Shown: positions 28,331 to 36,545 of the stretch, one piece after another
Position numbering within the stretch: the stretch's first letter is position 1
Layout of the letters: each line of letters opens with the position of its first letter
Assembly: GCA_026419195.1 (NCBI GenBank)
Contig: JANZZV010000003.1
Location: forward strand, 111,464-175,463
Source: Fervidobacterium sp.
GTDB taxonomy: Bacteria > Thermotogota > Thermotogae > Thermotogales > Fervidobacteriaceae
Length of the DNA: 64,000 nucleotides
Direction: 5' to 3'
Notes under the pieces: generated by a model
What the model saw: the letters and a program-made list of their open reading frames with translations, nothing else
What the model was told of the DNA's origin: nothing
Databases searched by the model: none
Translations under genes and position numbers: made by a program

Positions 28331-29368
28331 TTAATGTATGAACATGGCATCACCAAATGAGAAAAATCTGTACCTTTCTTGCACTGCTATGTTGTAAGCT
28401 TTCATGGTTAACTCATATCCTGCAAATGCACTAACAAGCATTATTAGAGACGATTTTGGCAAGTGAAAATTAGTTATTAACGCATCCACCATTTTAAACT
28501 CAAAGGGCGGGTAGATAAAAATACCTGTTTTGCCTGAATAAGAACTTGCTTCAGGTAATCTTGCAATTGTTTCAAGCGTTCTAACTGTTGTTGTTCCAAC
28601 TGCTATAACTCGTTTTCCTTCATTCTTAACCTTTTTTATTGCCTCCACTGCCTCTTGGGGTACTAAATAATATTCCTCATGCATTTTATGCTGCCTTATA
28701 TCTTCAACTTTAACAGGTCTAAATGTTCCGATTCCCACATGAAGTACTATTTCTGCAAATCTAACTCCGCGGGTTTTCAGTTCATTTATTAAATTTTCTG
28801 TAAAATGCAATCCTGCCGTTGGTGCAGCAACACTTCCTTCATGCTTTGCGTAGATGGTTTGGTATCTTTCAAGGTCTACATTTTCGTTTTTAATGTAATG
28901 CGGCAATGGAACAGTTCCAAATGAGAATATCTCATGATCTTCACGCTCAGTAAATTCCACTATTCTTGTACCCTCTTCTGCACGAGATAAACATTTGGCA
29001 AACAGTTTTCTACCATCTTTTTCAAAAAATATTTCACTTCCTTCTTTAACTGCTTTACCAGGTTTGACAAGACACTTCCATTGCCCACAACCAACCTTTT
29101 CAAGCAAAAGTAATTCAACATTTCCACCGGTTACTTTTTTTCCAAGAAGTCTTGCGGGAATAACTTTTGTAGAATTGAATACCAACAAATCTCCACTGCT
29201 AATGTAGTGCACAATGTCTTTAAATATTTTGTGCTCTATATTGCCAGTTTTTCTATCAATTATCATTAATCTTGAATGATCTCTTGGTTCTATGGGAGAC
29301 TGGGCAATTAGTTCGTTTGGAAGGTAGTAATCATAAGTTTCAAGCTTGTTAAGATCTATATTTCTCAT
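28331..29368 (-). CDS. queA: S-adenosylmethionine:tRNA ribosyltransferase-isomerase
   Basis: It makes epoxyqueuosine in tRNA by moving the ribosyl part of SAM to the 7-deazaguanine base. The protein starts YDYYLPNELIAQSPIEPRDHSRLM and holds FNSTKVIPARLLG, VAAPTAGLHFTE and LITNFHLPKSSLIMLVSAF, all family blocks. The length of 345 residues is normal. GAGGTGAT precedes the ATG. It lies downstream of rpsO behind a hairpin. No other queuosine genes are in the window. Confidence 0.96.
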   Translation of the reverse strand: MRNIDLNKLETYDYYLPNELIAQSPIEPRDHSRLMIIDRKTGNIEHKIFKDIVHYISSGDLLVFNSTKVIPARLLGKKVTGGNVELLLLEKVGCGQWKCLVKPGKAVKEGSEIFFEKDGRKLFAKCLSRAEEGTRIVEFTEREDHEIFSFGTVPLPHYIKNENVDLERYQTIYAKHEGSVAAPTAGLHFTENLINELKTRGVRFAEIVLHVGIGTFRPVKVEDIRQHKMHEEYYLVPQEAVEAIKKVKNEGKRVIAVGTTTVRTLETIARLPEASSYSGKTGIFIYPPFEFKMVDALITNFHLPKSSLIMLVSAFAGYELTMKAYNIAVQERYRFFSFGDAMFIH

Positions 29369-29406
29369 TTATATCACCTCACTTGTGATTAACTGTTTTC
29401 AAAATT

Positions 29407-29429
29407 AAAGGGCGGCTACACCGCCCTTT
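29407..29429 (-). terminator. Hairpin after rpsO
   Basis: AAAGGGCGG and CCGCCCTTT pair around a 5-nt loop. On the minus strand the run TTTAATTTT follows, so this is a moderate terminator between rpsO and queA. Confidence 0.75.
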
Positions 29430-29456
29430 ATTCAAGAACTTTAAGTTCTAAAAGAT

Positions 29457-29711
29457 TTATTTTCTCAAAGAAAGCTTTTCAAGAAGTTGTTTGTAGAGCT
29501 CGGGATCTTTTCTCATAAGATACTTCAATATTTTTCTTCTTCTCCCAACCATTTTCATAAGTCCACGTCTGGAATGATAATCTTTTGGATGGTTCTTAAG
29601 ATGTTCTGTCAAATGTCTTATACGTGCTGTTAGGAGCGCAATTTGAACAGCTGTACTACCGGTATCTGTATCGTGGATCTGAAACTCTTTGATAATATCT
29701 TCCTTGTTCAT
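29457..29711 (-). CDS. rpsO: Ribosomal protein S15
   Basis: This small-subunit protein binds 16S rRNA and helps form the subunit bridge. Its 84 residues include the full S15 pattern: [45 protein letters not shown] and [17 protein letters not shown]. It has a near-consensus promoter and a 67-nt structured leader that could be the target of S15 autoregulation. pnp is not adjacent in this window. Confidence 0.97.
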   Translation of the reverse strand: MNKEDIIKEFQIHDTDTGSTAVQIALLTARIRHLTEHLKNHPKDYHSRRGLMKMVGRRRKILKYLMRKDPELYKQLLEKLSLRK

Positions 29712-29784
29712 ATCCTACACCTCCATCAACGTTGTCCACTTGCCAAGTAGAGGCTAAGCCTACAACCGAGCAAGGGCATGATAA

Positions 29785-29813
29785 ATCATATAATAAAACC
29801 CGACGGTTGTCAA
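29785..29813 (-). promoter_or_regulatory. Promoter of rpsO
   Basis: On the minus strand, a perfect -35 TTGACA, a 17-bp spacer and -10 TATGAT. This is the best -35 in the window, fitting a ribosomal protein gene. Confidence 0.85.
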
Positions 29814-29924
29814 GTAAACTTATTACAAGTGCCTAAAACAAATGTATTTTATAGCTTTTTGCACATAAGCAATGCTATGTTCTAAATTCACGCTCATAAA
29901 CTCTTTTGAAAAAGAAAAAAACAT

Positions 29925-29954
29925 TTGCAAAACCTTATTCCAAAGTGCTATAAT
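29925..29954 (+). promoter_or_regulatory. Promoter of the SLH-less Omp-alpha-like gene
   Basis: -35 TTGCAA, an 18-bp spacer and TATAAT (29949-29954), giving a leader of about 105 nt. The rest of the 355-bp gap between rpsO and this gene holds only the two divergent promoters; I see no small gene in it. Confidence 0.7.
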
Positions 29955-30066
29955 ATAAAGCAGGATATAAAATCGAGGTTGTTCTTTCGAAATTTTAAGC
30001 TACAAAATCGCATTGTGGCATTTACCTAAGGTATTCAATCACACTTTTCAAAAGGGAGGGAAAGTT

Positions 30067-31269
30067 ATGAAAAAACTGGGGATTATTCTTGCGGTTGTTT
30101 TTCTTGGTTTAATGACTTTTGCACAAACCGATCTTAGCAGTATTATCAACAGGATAGAACTACTTGAAGAATATGCAAATATGATCTACGATGCTGTAGG
30201 AACAAAGCTAGCTATTGAAGATTTTGACGAGTACGTTGCTCAAATGGAGGAAAGAATTTCAGCACTTGAAATTGATGTTTTGAACATCAAAAGTAGCATT
30301 ATGACAGGTATGCCTGCGCTTAGGGACATGCTTTATGAACTTTCTTCAAATCTTTCAAATGTTGAAGCAAGACTTACATCGTATGTAGAAGTTGCAATCG
30401 GCTCACTGAAAGAAGAACTTGGAAATCTCATGCAAACAGATTGGACAAGCGTGATCGAAGATTTGAAGGTTACACTCGACATTCATGATAGCGACATTCT
30501 TAAGATTTATGAAACACTTGGTACACTTTCTGAACAAGTTAGTGCGTTGAGTGAAATGCTTGCTGGTCAAGAAGAATTATTAAGGAATGTTGAAGCTTTG
30601 GCTCTCAAAGTTAACATGCACGATCAAGATGTAGTTAATATATATGATAATTTATCTGCAAAAGCAGACAGAGAGCAAGTTGATATGCTTGAAGCCTCAA
30701 TCACAGAGCTTTATGATTCGATAAATGGTTTAAACGAAATTCTTACTGGTTTAGCGGCGCAGATCGGAGATACTGATTATTTACTTAGAAAGCAAATCTC
30801 TGATCTTGAAAAGAATATCAACACAAAACTCGGCGATTACGTTACAAAAACTGCTCTTGAAGAAAAGCTAAGTAGTATTTACGGAACTATAGATGATCTC
30901 AAGGTTACACTCGACATCCACGATAGTGATATACTTAAAATTTATGAAACGCTTGGCACATTATCAGATCAGCTTGCAATCTTGAGCGAAGCATATGCCA
31001 ATCACGAAGAGAAACTTCAGAAACTCGTAAACAGGAATGAACTTTTAGAAGAATATGTAAATATGGTTTACGATGTCGTAAATACAAAACTTTCTCAAGA
31101 AGATTTTGAAAGCGCTAACGAAGCGACAAACAAGAAAATTGAAGAAACTAACAAGAAAATTGAAGAAACTAAGGTAGAGATAAATAAAAAGATTGATAAT
31201 GTAAACTTGGTTGCATGGTTGGGTCTCATACTTGGTACTGTTGCACTTGTGATTTCATTCGTGAAATAG
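30067..31269 (+). CDS. Omp-alpha-like coiled-coil envelope protein without SLH domain
   Basis: The protein has a signal peptide (MKKLGIILAVVFLGLMTFA), a coiled-coil rod and a C-terminal membrane segment (LVAWLGLILGTVALVISFVK), but no SLH domain. It shares modules with the Omp-alpha protein at 20043-21779, including LTGLAAQIGDTDYLLRKQI and the TGMPALR-type unit. It also carries its own duplication: LKVTLDIHDSDILKIYETLG occurs twice. Just before the anchor NKKIEET is doubled by a perfect 21-bp repeat. ATG 30067 follows AAAAGGGAGGG; an upstream in-frame extension lacks a ribosome site. It is probably a periplasmic spacer anchored in the outer membrane (inference). Confidence 0.8.
   Translation: MKKLGIILAVVFLGLMTFAQTDLSSIINRIELLEEYANMIYDAVGTKLAIEDFDEYVAQMEERISALEIDVLNIKSSIMTGMPALRDMLYELSSNLSNVEARLTSYVEVAIGSLKEELGNLMQTDWTSVIEDLKVTLDIHDSDILKIYETLGTLSEQVSALSEMLAGQEELLRNVEALALKVNMHDQDVVNIYDNLSAKADREQVDMLEASITELYDSINGLNEILTGLAAQIGDTDYLLRKQISDLEKNINTKLGDYVTKTALEEKLSSIYGTIDDLKVTLDIHDSDILKIYETLGTLSDQLAILSEAYANHEEKLQKLVNRNELLEEYVNMVYDVVNTKLSQEDFESANEATNKKIEETNKKIEETKVEINKKIDNVNLVAWLGLILGTVALVISFVK
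31129..31170 (+). repeat. Perfect 21-bp tandem repeat inside the rod gene
   Basis: Two identical adjacent 21-bp units (31129-31149 and 31150-31170) encode NKKIEET twice, one coiled-coil heptad each, just before the C-terminal membrane anchor. Confidence 0.9.
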
Positions 31270-31284
31270 AAAATTAAACATCTT

Positions 31285-31316
31285 AAAAAAGCGGGAGCAA
31301 GATGCTCCCGCTTTTT
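31285..31316 (+). terminator. Terminator of the SLH-less Omp-alpha-like gene
   Basis: GCGGGAGC and GCTCCCGC pair around AAGAT, with six A residues before and a T-run after; it may also serve the convergent flagellar operon. Confidence 0.92.
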
Positions 31317-31329
31317 GATTTTCTTACAT

Positions 31330-31629
31330 TTAAAATTGCATTCTCATTATTTCCCTGTATGCGTCAACGATCCTGTTTCTAACTTCGACTGTTAATCTGA
31401 GCGATATCGAAGCTTTCTCAGCCTCAACAATAAGTTCATGAATATTGCTTATTTTCCCTTTAGCAAAATCATCACTCATTTTCTCGACATTTTTTTGCTG
31501 CTCGTTTACGGATTCCAACGCATCAGATAGCATCTTGCTAAACTCACTATTATCAGTTTTCACTTGTGCCTTCTGAAGTTTTGAAAATTGGTTATTTACC
31601 CCTCCGATTCTTTCTATCATCACTTTCAC
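31330..31629 (-). CDS. fliE: Flagellar hook-basal body protein FliE
   Basis: This small protein joins the MS ring to the rod. Its 99 residues show the FliE pattern: [30 protein letters not shown], then [37 protein letters not shown]. It overlaps the flgC stop by 4 bp and is the last gene of flgB-flgC-fliE. Confidence 0.93.
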   Translation of the reverse strand: MKVMIERIGGVNNQFSKLQKAQVKTDNSEFSKMLSDALESVNEQQKNVEKMSDDFAKGKISNIHELIVEAEKASISLRLTVEVRNRIVDAYREIMRMQF

Positions 31630-32042
31630 CTCCCTATTTGCAGGGCAGCGTTTATCATAGCTTTAGTTGTGTTTATAGCTGTTGCGTTTGCTTCGTAAGC
31701 TCTTTGTGCGTTTATCATATCTACCATTTCACGTACAATGTTTACATTTGGAAGTCTTACGTATCCATTTTCGTCAGCGTCCGGATGTGTGGGATCGTAA
31801 ATAACTCTAAACTCGGATGCATCTTCATATATATTTTTCACCATAACTCCACCATTTTCCTTACGTCCACGAACATTTCTTAAAACTTCTTGAAACACTG
31901 GTACTTTTCTTCTGTACGGTTCTCCTCTTTCTGTTCTTGTTGTCTCCGAATTAGCTATGTTCGTTGATATAATCTCTATCCTAAATCTTTGAGCAGACAA
32001 ACCTGTTGATGATATATTCATTATATTGAATTCGCTTTGCAT
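31626..32042 (-). CDS. flgC: Flagellar basal-body rod protein FlgC
   Basis: This proximal rod protein has the N-terminal rod signature [24 protein letters not shown] and the C-terminal block [31 protein letters not shown]. The chosen start ATG 32042 follows AAGGGGGT at good spacing; a longer in-frame version to 32075 has no ribosome site. The 138-residue length is normal. Confidence 0.95.
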   Translation of the reverse strand: MQSEFNIMNISSTGLSAQRFRIEIISTNIANSETTRTERGEPYRRKVPVFQEVLRNVRGRKENGGVMVKNIYEDASEFRVIYDPTHPDADENGYVRLPNVNIVREMVDMINAQRAYEANATAINTTKAMINAALQIGR

Positions 32043-32116
32043 AAGGAAACCCCCTTGACCATTTATAAAGTGCAAAATACAAAAACGTTCTTAAATACTT
32101 GCTTTTAATTTTCAAG

Positions 32117-32512
32117 CTACCTTGTGTTTCTTAGTACTGTGTTGTATCTATCTATATTGTTACTCATGAGTCTGGAAAGTGTTTGGTATCTAAGAGCATC
32201 TTTTATCATCTCCGTCATTTCCATGTCTATATCAACATTGTTCTTATCGTTTGTGATCGACGTATTGGATTGGATAACCTCTTTTGCAACTACGGTTTTG
32301 GTCATCGATGGTAGGTGCTTCTCATTTGTTCGTTTCATCTGAAGCTTCATTTTTGATTCTTGTAAGTACTCTTCAAAAGCGACGTACTTTCTTTTATAAC
32401 CTGGCGTTTCGGCATTTGCAATATTTTGTGCGTGCAATTCTTGCCTTTTCAGCTGAACATCAAGAGCTGTTTTTAAAGTTTCAAAATTTGAGTTGAAAAT
32501 GGAATTTGCCAT
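32117..32512 (-). CDS. flgB: Flagellar basal-body rod protein FlgB
   Basis: This proximal rod protein starts the flagellar operon. The pattern LDVQLKRQELHAQNIANAETPGYKRKYVAFEEYL near residues 18-50 is the flagellar rod signature, and VDIDMEMTEMIKDALRYQTLSRLM is the C-terminal helix. GGAGGT lies 9 nt before the ATG. The gap to flgC is 74 bp. The upstream gap holds only a weak minus-strand promoter (TTGTAG, 18 bp, TAGAAT). Confidence 0.94.
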   Translation of the reverse strand: MANSIFNSNFETLKTALDVQLKRQELHAQNIANAETPGYKRKYVAFEEYLQESKMKLQMKRTNEKHLPSMTKTVVAKEVIQSNTSITNDKNNVDIDMEMTEMIKDALRYQTLSRLMSNNIDRYNTVLRNTR

Positions 32513-32684
32513 CTTTCAGCTACCTCCAACGATCAGATGAAAATTCATCATTAAATATATTCTATCACAGATTGTTCAATTCCTACAAGCTATTTTCTCT
32601 AAGATGAACGAAAAGGTAATACATTTGGTCTAATTTAACGATGACAGTTTAAATTTTGTTTTTCACTTATCTGGAGGTGGGAGT

Positions 32685-35198
32685 ATGAAAAGATTGTGTG
32701 TGACTTTTTTGGTCATCTTGTTGATGCTCGGTATATTTTCGTGCGGCTTGAGAATCCCTGAGAAAATTCCAGAAAAGGTCTCTGTCAATTACACGAAGAA
32801 CCTTGAATTTCCGATAACAACGTTTGATTTCAAGATGAGTCAGCTATTAGACAATTTGATAAGCGGTGTTGGAAACAGTCAGTTCAAAATCCTGAAAGAG
32901 AGTCCAATGAGATTGCAATATGCTACGGATGTTTCTTATTCACCAGGTACTATTCTGAAAGACGTAAAGGAACAGATAAAGAGTAATCTTTTGAGCTTTA
33001 GCGAGAGTTTTAGTTTTAAACTTGACACAGAAGGTTTCTTAACAAACCTTCAAGGTACGGTATCGCTACCACAAATGCCCAGTCAAGACCAGGAAAGTAT
33101 CATCGATATTTCTGAAGTAAGCATAAATAATTTAATCTTAGCTAACAACATTCCAATTTTGATGGGACCGAACGATAGTCTATCGCTTGGGGATTTACTG
33201 GCTTCGTTACCGTTTGACGAAGCTAATTTCAAAGAATGTACAATTGAATTGTCCTTCTCCGGTATTGGAGGCTCAAATCTTGGTATTATAATCGATGGTA
33301 CCGAGAGACCTTTTAATACTAAGATATCGTTATTCATCAAGAAAACATCATCTTTTATTCTGAAAAATAAAAGCTCAAACACCGTATCAGGGAATTTAAC
33401 TTTAAAATTTACGAATTTGAAGCTAAATTACTTCAAAAATTTGAAGGTGTCGGATGTTACATCCGATGGGAAGATAACCATAAATATTCCATCGCAAAAT
33501 GTCTCAATTGCATCGGGTAATTGGCTCTTAAAACTTGGTGGAAAGATAATAGAAAAGATCATTATTCCAGGATTTTCTGGTAGTATAACACAAACGATTA
33601 ACTTGAAAAGCGGAAGCGTTAACCTCGGGAGTCAATCTTCCAATAGTTTGTTGGTTGAGGTTCCAGTAAACGAGGTTTACTTCAAAGTTGGAGAAGGAAT
33701 ACAAGTTAGCGGTAATGTCCAACTATCTGGAATTGTCAGTGCAGATCTTAGATCTGAAAAACCAAAGGTAAAGGTAACACCAAACATAACTGTAAAAGCT
33801 GTGAAGAATTTTGAATTTACAGTGGATGTACCCAAACCAGATGTGGTTCAATCTATTAGCTTTACAAGCGATAGTGGGTACATGGTCGTTAATTTCACCG
33901 GTCTAGCATTAAAAGAAGCTACAACAACTTTTGGTGAGACAATAAAAGATTCGAAAGTGAAAGTCAGCTTCAAAGGAGTTTCTTTGCCAGAGCAGATTAA
34001 AGTGGTCCTTGAAGCAGATGTAACTTCCAGTAACATATCTTACCAAGCAAGTTTGCCGAGCGGTCAAACTATAAAGATAGCAAGTGCCGTTGTGGATAGT
34101 TCACTCATAGCGGATAAAAAGGTTGATATCCAATATCCAATACCTGATTTTGTCAAAACCATCGTCAATTCACTCGATGCAAACATCGCTGTGAAAATAA
34201 GATACAAAATCAGAGGTATAAATGGATTAAAGATGAACATATCTTCGAACTTCTTCGAAGTAGGCACTGGCGAAGTTACTTTCAACGATACAAGTGGCAG
34301 CGAAAAAACTCATATTCTTTCTGCTAACAAAAATATCAATTTTAGTACATTTAATAAATTCGAACTAAAAATAGAACCTTCTTTAAGTAATAACATAACC
34401 TTATCAAATGTTGACTTAAACGAAGGTGCTTATATTATATTTACACCAGAGATAGATACCTTTAATATAAGTAACGTATCTATAAAAGAGCAACAATATC
34501 AATTCGATAATTTGGCAACGTTAAACTTAGATCAGTTGTTTGCCAACAATCTGGAATTCTTAAAAGAATTTGATTACGAGATATCAGCTAAGGTCAAGTT
34601 CGATATCACCAATTCAACAATACCTGCAACTGTTGTATTGAATGTCTCCGGAACAAATGTTGTCATTAATAAAGGTGAAGAGAAAGACATTGGAGATCTT
34701 ATAGAAAACTTCATAAAACAAGGAGGAATATTACAAATTAGTGCGAAAATAAAAACAAAAGAAGGTGTTTTAAACGAAAATAGCGAGATAAAACTTAGCT
34801 TAAACCTCGATGTGCCGTTCTCTTTAACAGCAAAAGGTAAAGATATCATTGTAAATAGTGGACCGGTTAACCAAGATCTTAGCATATTAAAACAGATATC
34901 AAATATTGTCCAAAAAGCAGAACTTAAATTCAAGACATGGAATAACACAACAGGGTTAAGTGTGAGATTGAAGCTCAAAGAAGGGACAACCGAAATTTTG
35001 AATACGGACATTTCTAGTGCTCACCCAGTGATTACTTTAACAAAAGAACAAATGCAGAGGCTCGGTAGTGGTGGAATAAGCTACGAAATAATAGTACCGA
35101 AAGACCAAAAAGTGTCTTTAAACTATACAGGAAAGCTCGCAATGGCACCTTATATAGCTGTTGAACTAAGTGTAGCCACGGAAGTTAAGTTAAAATAA
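32685..35198 (+). CDS. Large beta-rich putative lipoprotein, unrecognised
   Basis: I do not recognise this 837-residue protein. The N-terminus MKRLCVTFLVILLMLGIFSCG has a lipoprotein signal with Cys at residue 20. The rest has no membrane helix and is made of many short alternating hydrophobic/polar stretches such as ISFTSDSGYMVVNFTGLAL and KVKVSFKGVSLPEQIKVVLEADV, which suggests repeated beta strands. An envelope location is therefore likely. It is followed 15 bp later by a secreted beta-rich protein and the pair look like an operon. GGAGGTGGGAG precedes ATG 32685. Confidence 0.75.
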   Translation: MKRLCVTFLVILLMLGIFSCGLRIPEKIPEKVSVNYTKNLEFPITTFDFKMSQLLDNLISGVGNSQFKILKESPMRLQYATDVSYSPGTILKDVKEQIKSNLLSFSESFSFKLDTEGFLTNLQGTVSLPQMPSQDQESIIDISEVSINNLILANNIPILMGPNDSLSLGDLLASLPFDEANFKECTIELSFSGIGGSNLGIIIDGTERPFNTKISLFIKKTSSFILKNKSSNTVSGNLTLKFTNLKLNYFKNLKVSDVTSDGKITINIPSQNVSIASGNWLLKLGGKIIEKIIIPGFSGSITQTINLKSGSVNLGSQSSNSLLVEVPVNEVYFKVGEGIQVSGNVQLSGIVSADLRSEKPKVKVTPNITVKAVKNFEFTVDVPKPDVVQSISFTSDSGYMVVNFTGLALKEATTTFGETIKDSKVKVSFKGVSLPEQIKVVLEADVTSSNISYQASLPSGQTIKIASAVVDSSLIADKKVDIQYPIPDFVKTIVNSLDANIAVKIRYKIRGINGLKMNISSNFFEVGTGEVTFNDTSGSEKTHILSANKNINFSTFNKFELKIEPSLSNNITLSNVDLNEGAYIIFTPEIDTFNISNVSIKEQQYQFDNLATLNLDQLFANNLEFLKEFDYEISAKVKFDITNSTIPATVVLNVSGTNVVINKGEEKDIGDLIENFIKQGGILQISAKIKTKEGVLNENSEIKLSLNLDVPFSLTAKGKDIIVNSGPVNQDLSILKQISNIVQKAELKFKTWNNTTGLSVRLKLKEGTTEILNTDISSAHPVITLTKEQMQRLGSGGISYEIIVPKDQKVSLNYTGKLAMAPYIAVELSVATEVKLK

Positions 35199-35213
35199 GG
35201 AAGGTGAATGAAC

Positions 35214-36446
35214 ATGAGAAAAACAGTCTTGATTTTTGTGGTTTTGTTGAGTATATATGCACTTGGTACAGTCTTGGGTCCTTTTGGAATACTTGGTAAT
35301 CCTGCTTTACTAAAAGAAGACGGGACGTTTTTACTTAAAATTTCACCTATTGTTGATCTGCAATTTTTCCAAAATCTTTTGACACTTGATAATATAAATG
35401 CTATTTTGAATGAAGAAGAGATACTTATTAATCCAAACACCATGGGACATGTCATACAAAATGGGATAAAATTTTCACTTCCTGTTAATATCACTGCTTA
35501 TGCTCACTTGAATCTCCTCGGTCTAAGACTTGTACCCTATGTTACTGTTGATGGAATGATTAATATGAGCCTTCCAAAAACATTTTCTCAAATACTGTTT
35601 GACAATGAGCCAAAGGTTGAAACAAACCTTGAAAGCACTATTCAAAACTTTGCAAAATCAGATATAAAACTATCGATTGGTGGTAATGTGTTACTTGGTG
35701 ATTTATTTGTTAATGCTAATTTCTTCATACCCGTTGCGTACAGCTATGCACAAAACACTTACGCACATGCAAAATACACTTCATCGGCAACTCCTACGTA
35801 TGCAAATTTGAATGTTGATGCAAAGCTAAGCTTGTTGAGTACAATCGATATTCAAAATTTTGGTAACAATTTGCAAGATCCGGAGAAACTGCTTGAGCAG
35901 GTTCAGAAGTTAATTGAAAAAGATGCAGGAATTAACCTTGGATTCGGATACGGTAATCGAAATTTTGGATTTGCTATAAAAGATATAACAGTTAAACCTG
36001 CAAAAGTAAATTACGGTTTGGAATTTGCAATGAACGCTTATGCTAAGTATCAAGCAGAGGCAACAGATATAACTTTTGATGCAACATACACAGTATCTCA
36101 ACCCATTTTCTTTAAACTACTTAATCCTATCGAGATAATGGACAATGTAAAAATTACAGCATACTACAAAAACGATGGGTTCATAATGTGGGGAATTTCA
36201 GGAGTATACGCACTTAACGGAGATTGGGCTGCAAAGATTTACGCTGGATTGAATCTGTCAATCCTAAAAGCTTACTATGCCCTAGGAATGTTCCCAACTT
36301 TCTATTCACATACAATCGGAGTAGGATTCAATGTTGGTCTGTTGAATGGTGATTTACAGTTGACGGCAACAACGAATGATTTAAACTTAATGGGTTCAAC
36401 GACCCCAGGTATAGGTGTATCTCTTAGACTGGCTGGCGGATTGTAA
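35214..36446 (+). CDS. Secreted beta-rich protein, possible outer-membrane barrel
   Basis: This 410-residue protein is unrecognised. It has a signal peptide (MRKTVLIFVVLLSIYALG) followed by VLGPFGILGNPALLKEDGTF, a pattern like the start of outer-membrane barrels in which 'NPA' follows the signal, and many amphipathic strands ending GIGVSLRLAGGL. ATG 35214 is chosen because AAGGAAGGTG ends only 2 nt before ATG 35208. It is in an apparent operon with the lipoprotein upstream, so the two may work together in the outer envelope (inference). Confidence 0.7.
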   Translation: MRKTVLIFVVLLSIYALGTVLGPFGILGNPALLKEDGTFLLKISPIVDLQFFQNLLTLDNINAILNEEEILINPNTMGHVIQNGIKFSLPVNITAYAHLNLLGLRLVPYVTVDGMINMSLPKTFSQILFDNEPKVETNLESTIQNFAKSDIKLSIGGNVLLGDLFVNANFFIPVAYSYAQNTYAHAKYTSSATPTYANLNVDAKLSLLSTIDIQNFGNNLQDPEKLLEQVQKLIEKDAGINLGFGYGNRNFGFAIKDITVKPAKVNYGLEFAMNAYAKYQAEATDITFDATYTVSQPIFFKLLNPIEIMDNVKITAYYKNDGFIMWGISGVYALNGDWAAKIYAGLNLSILKAYYALGMFPTFYSHTIGVGFNVGLLNGDLQLTATTNDLNLMGSTTPGIGVSLRLAGGL

Positions 36447-36478
36447 TCTTTTCGCTCTTTAAAAACATTTATCTATGG

Positions 36479-36484
36479 TATAAT
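36479..36484 (+). promoter_or_regulatory. Extended -10 element before mutL
   Basis: CTATGGTATAAT, a perfect -10 with an upstream TGG. Transcription would start near 36491, a few bases before a stable hairpin. Confidence 0.6.
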
Positions 36485-36496
36485 TTTTGTACAACT

Positions 36497-36519
36497 GAAA
36501 GCCCCTTCGTGGGGCTTTC
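36497..36519 (+). other. Hairpin in the mutL leader
   Basis: GAAAGCCCC and GGGGCTTTC form a 9-bp stem closed by TTCGT. It is followed by AATTTAATTTTTG, so it may terminate the upstream pair of genes, or cap the 5' end of the mutL mRNA made from the -10 at 36479. Confidence 0.7.
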
Positions 36520-36545
36520 AATTTAATTTTTGAAAAAAGGGAGGT

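Noticed and set aside
34574-35011. 145-residue minus-strand open frame in the lipoprotein gene
   Set aside because: It lies opposite a gene with a good signal peptide and ribosome site; no support of its own.
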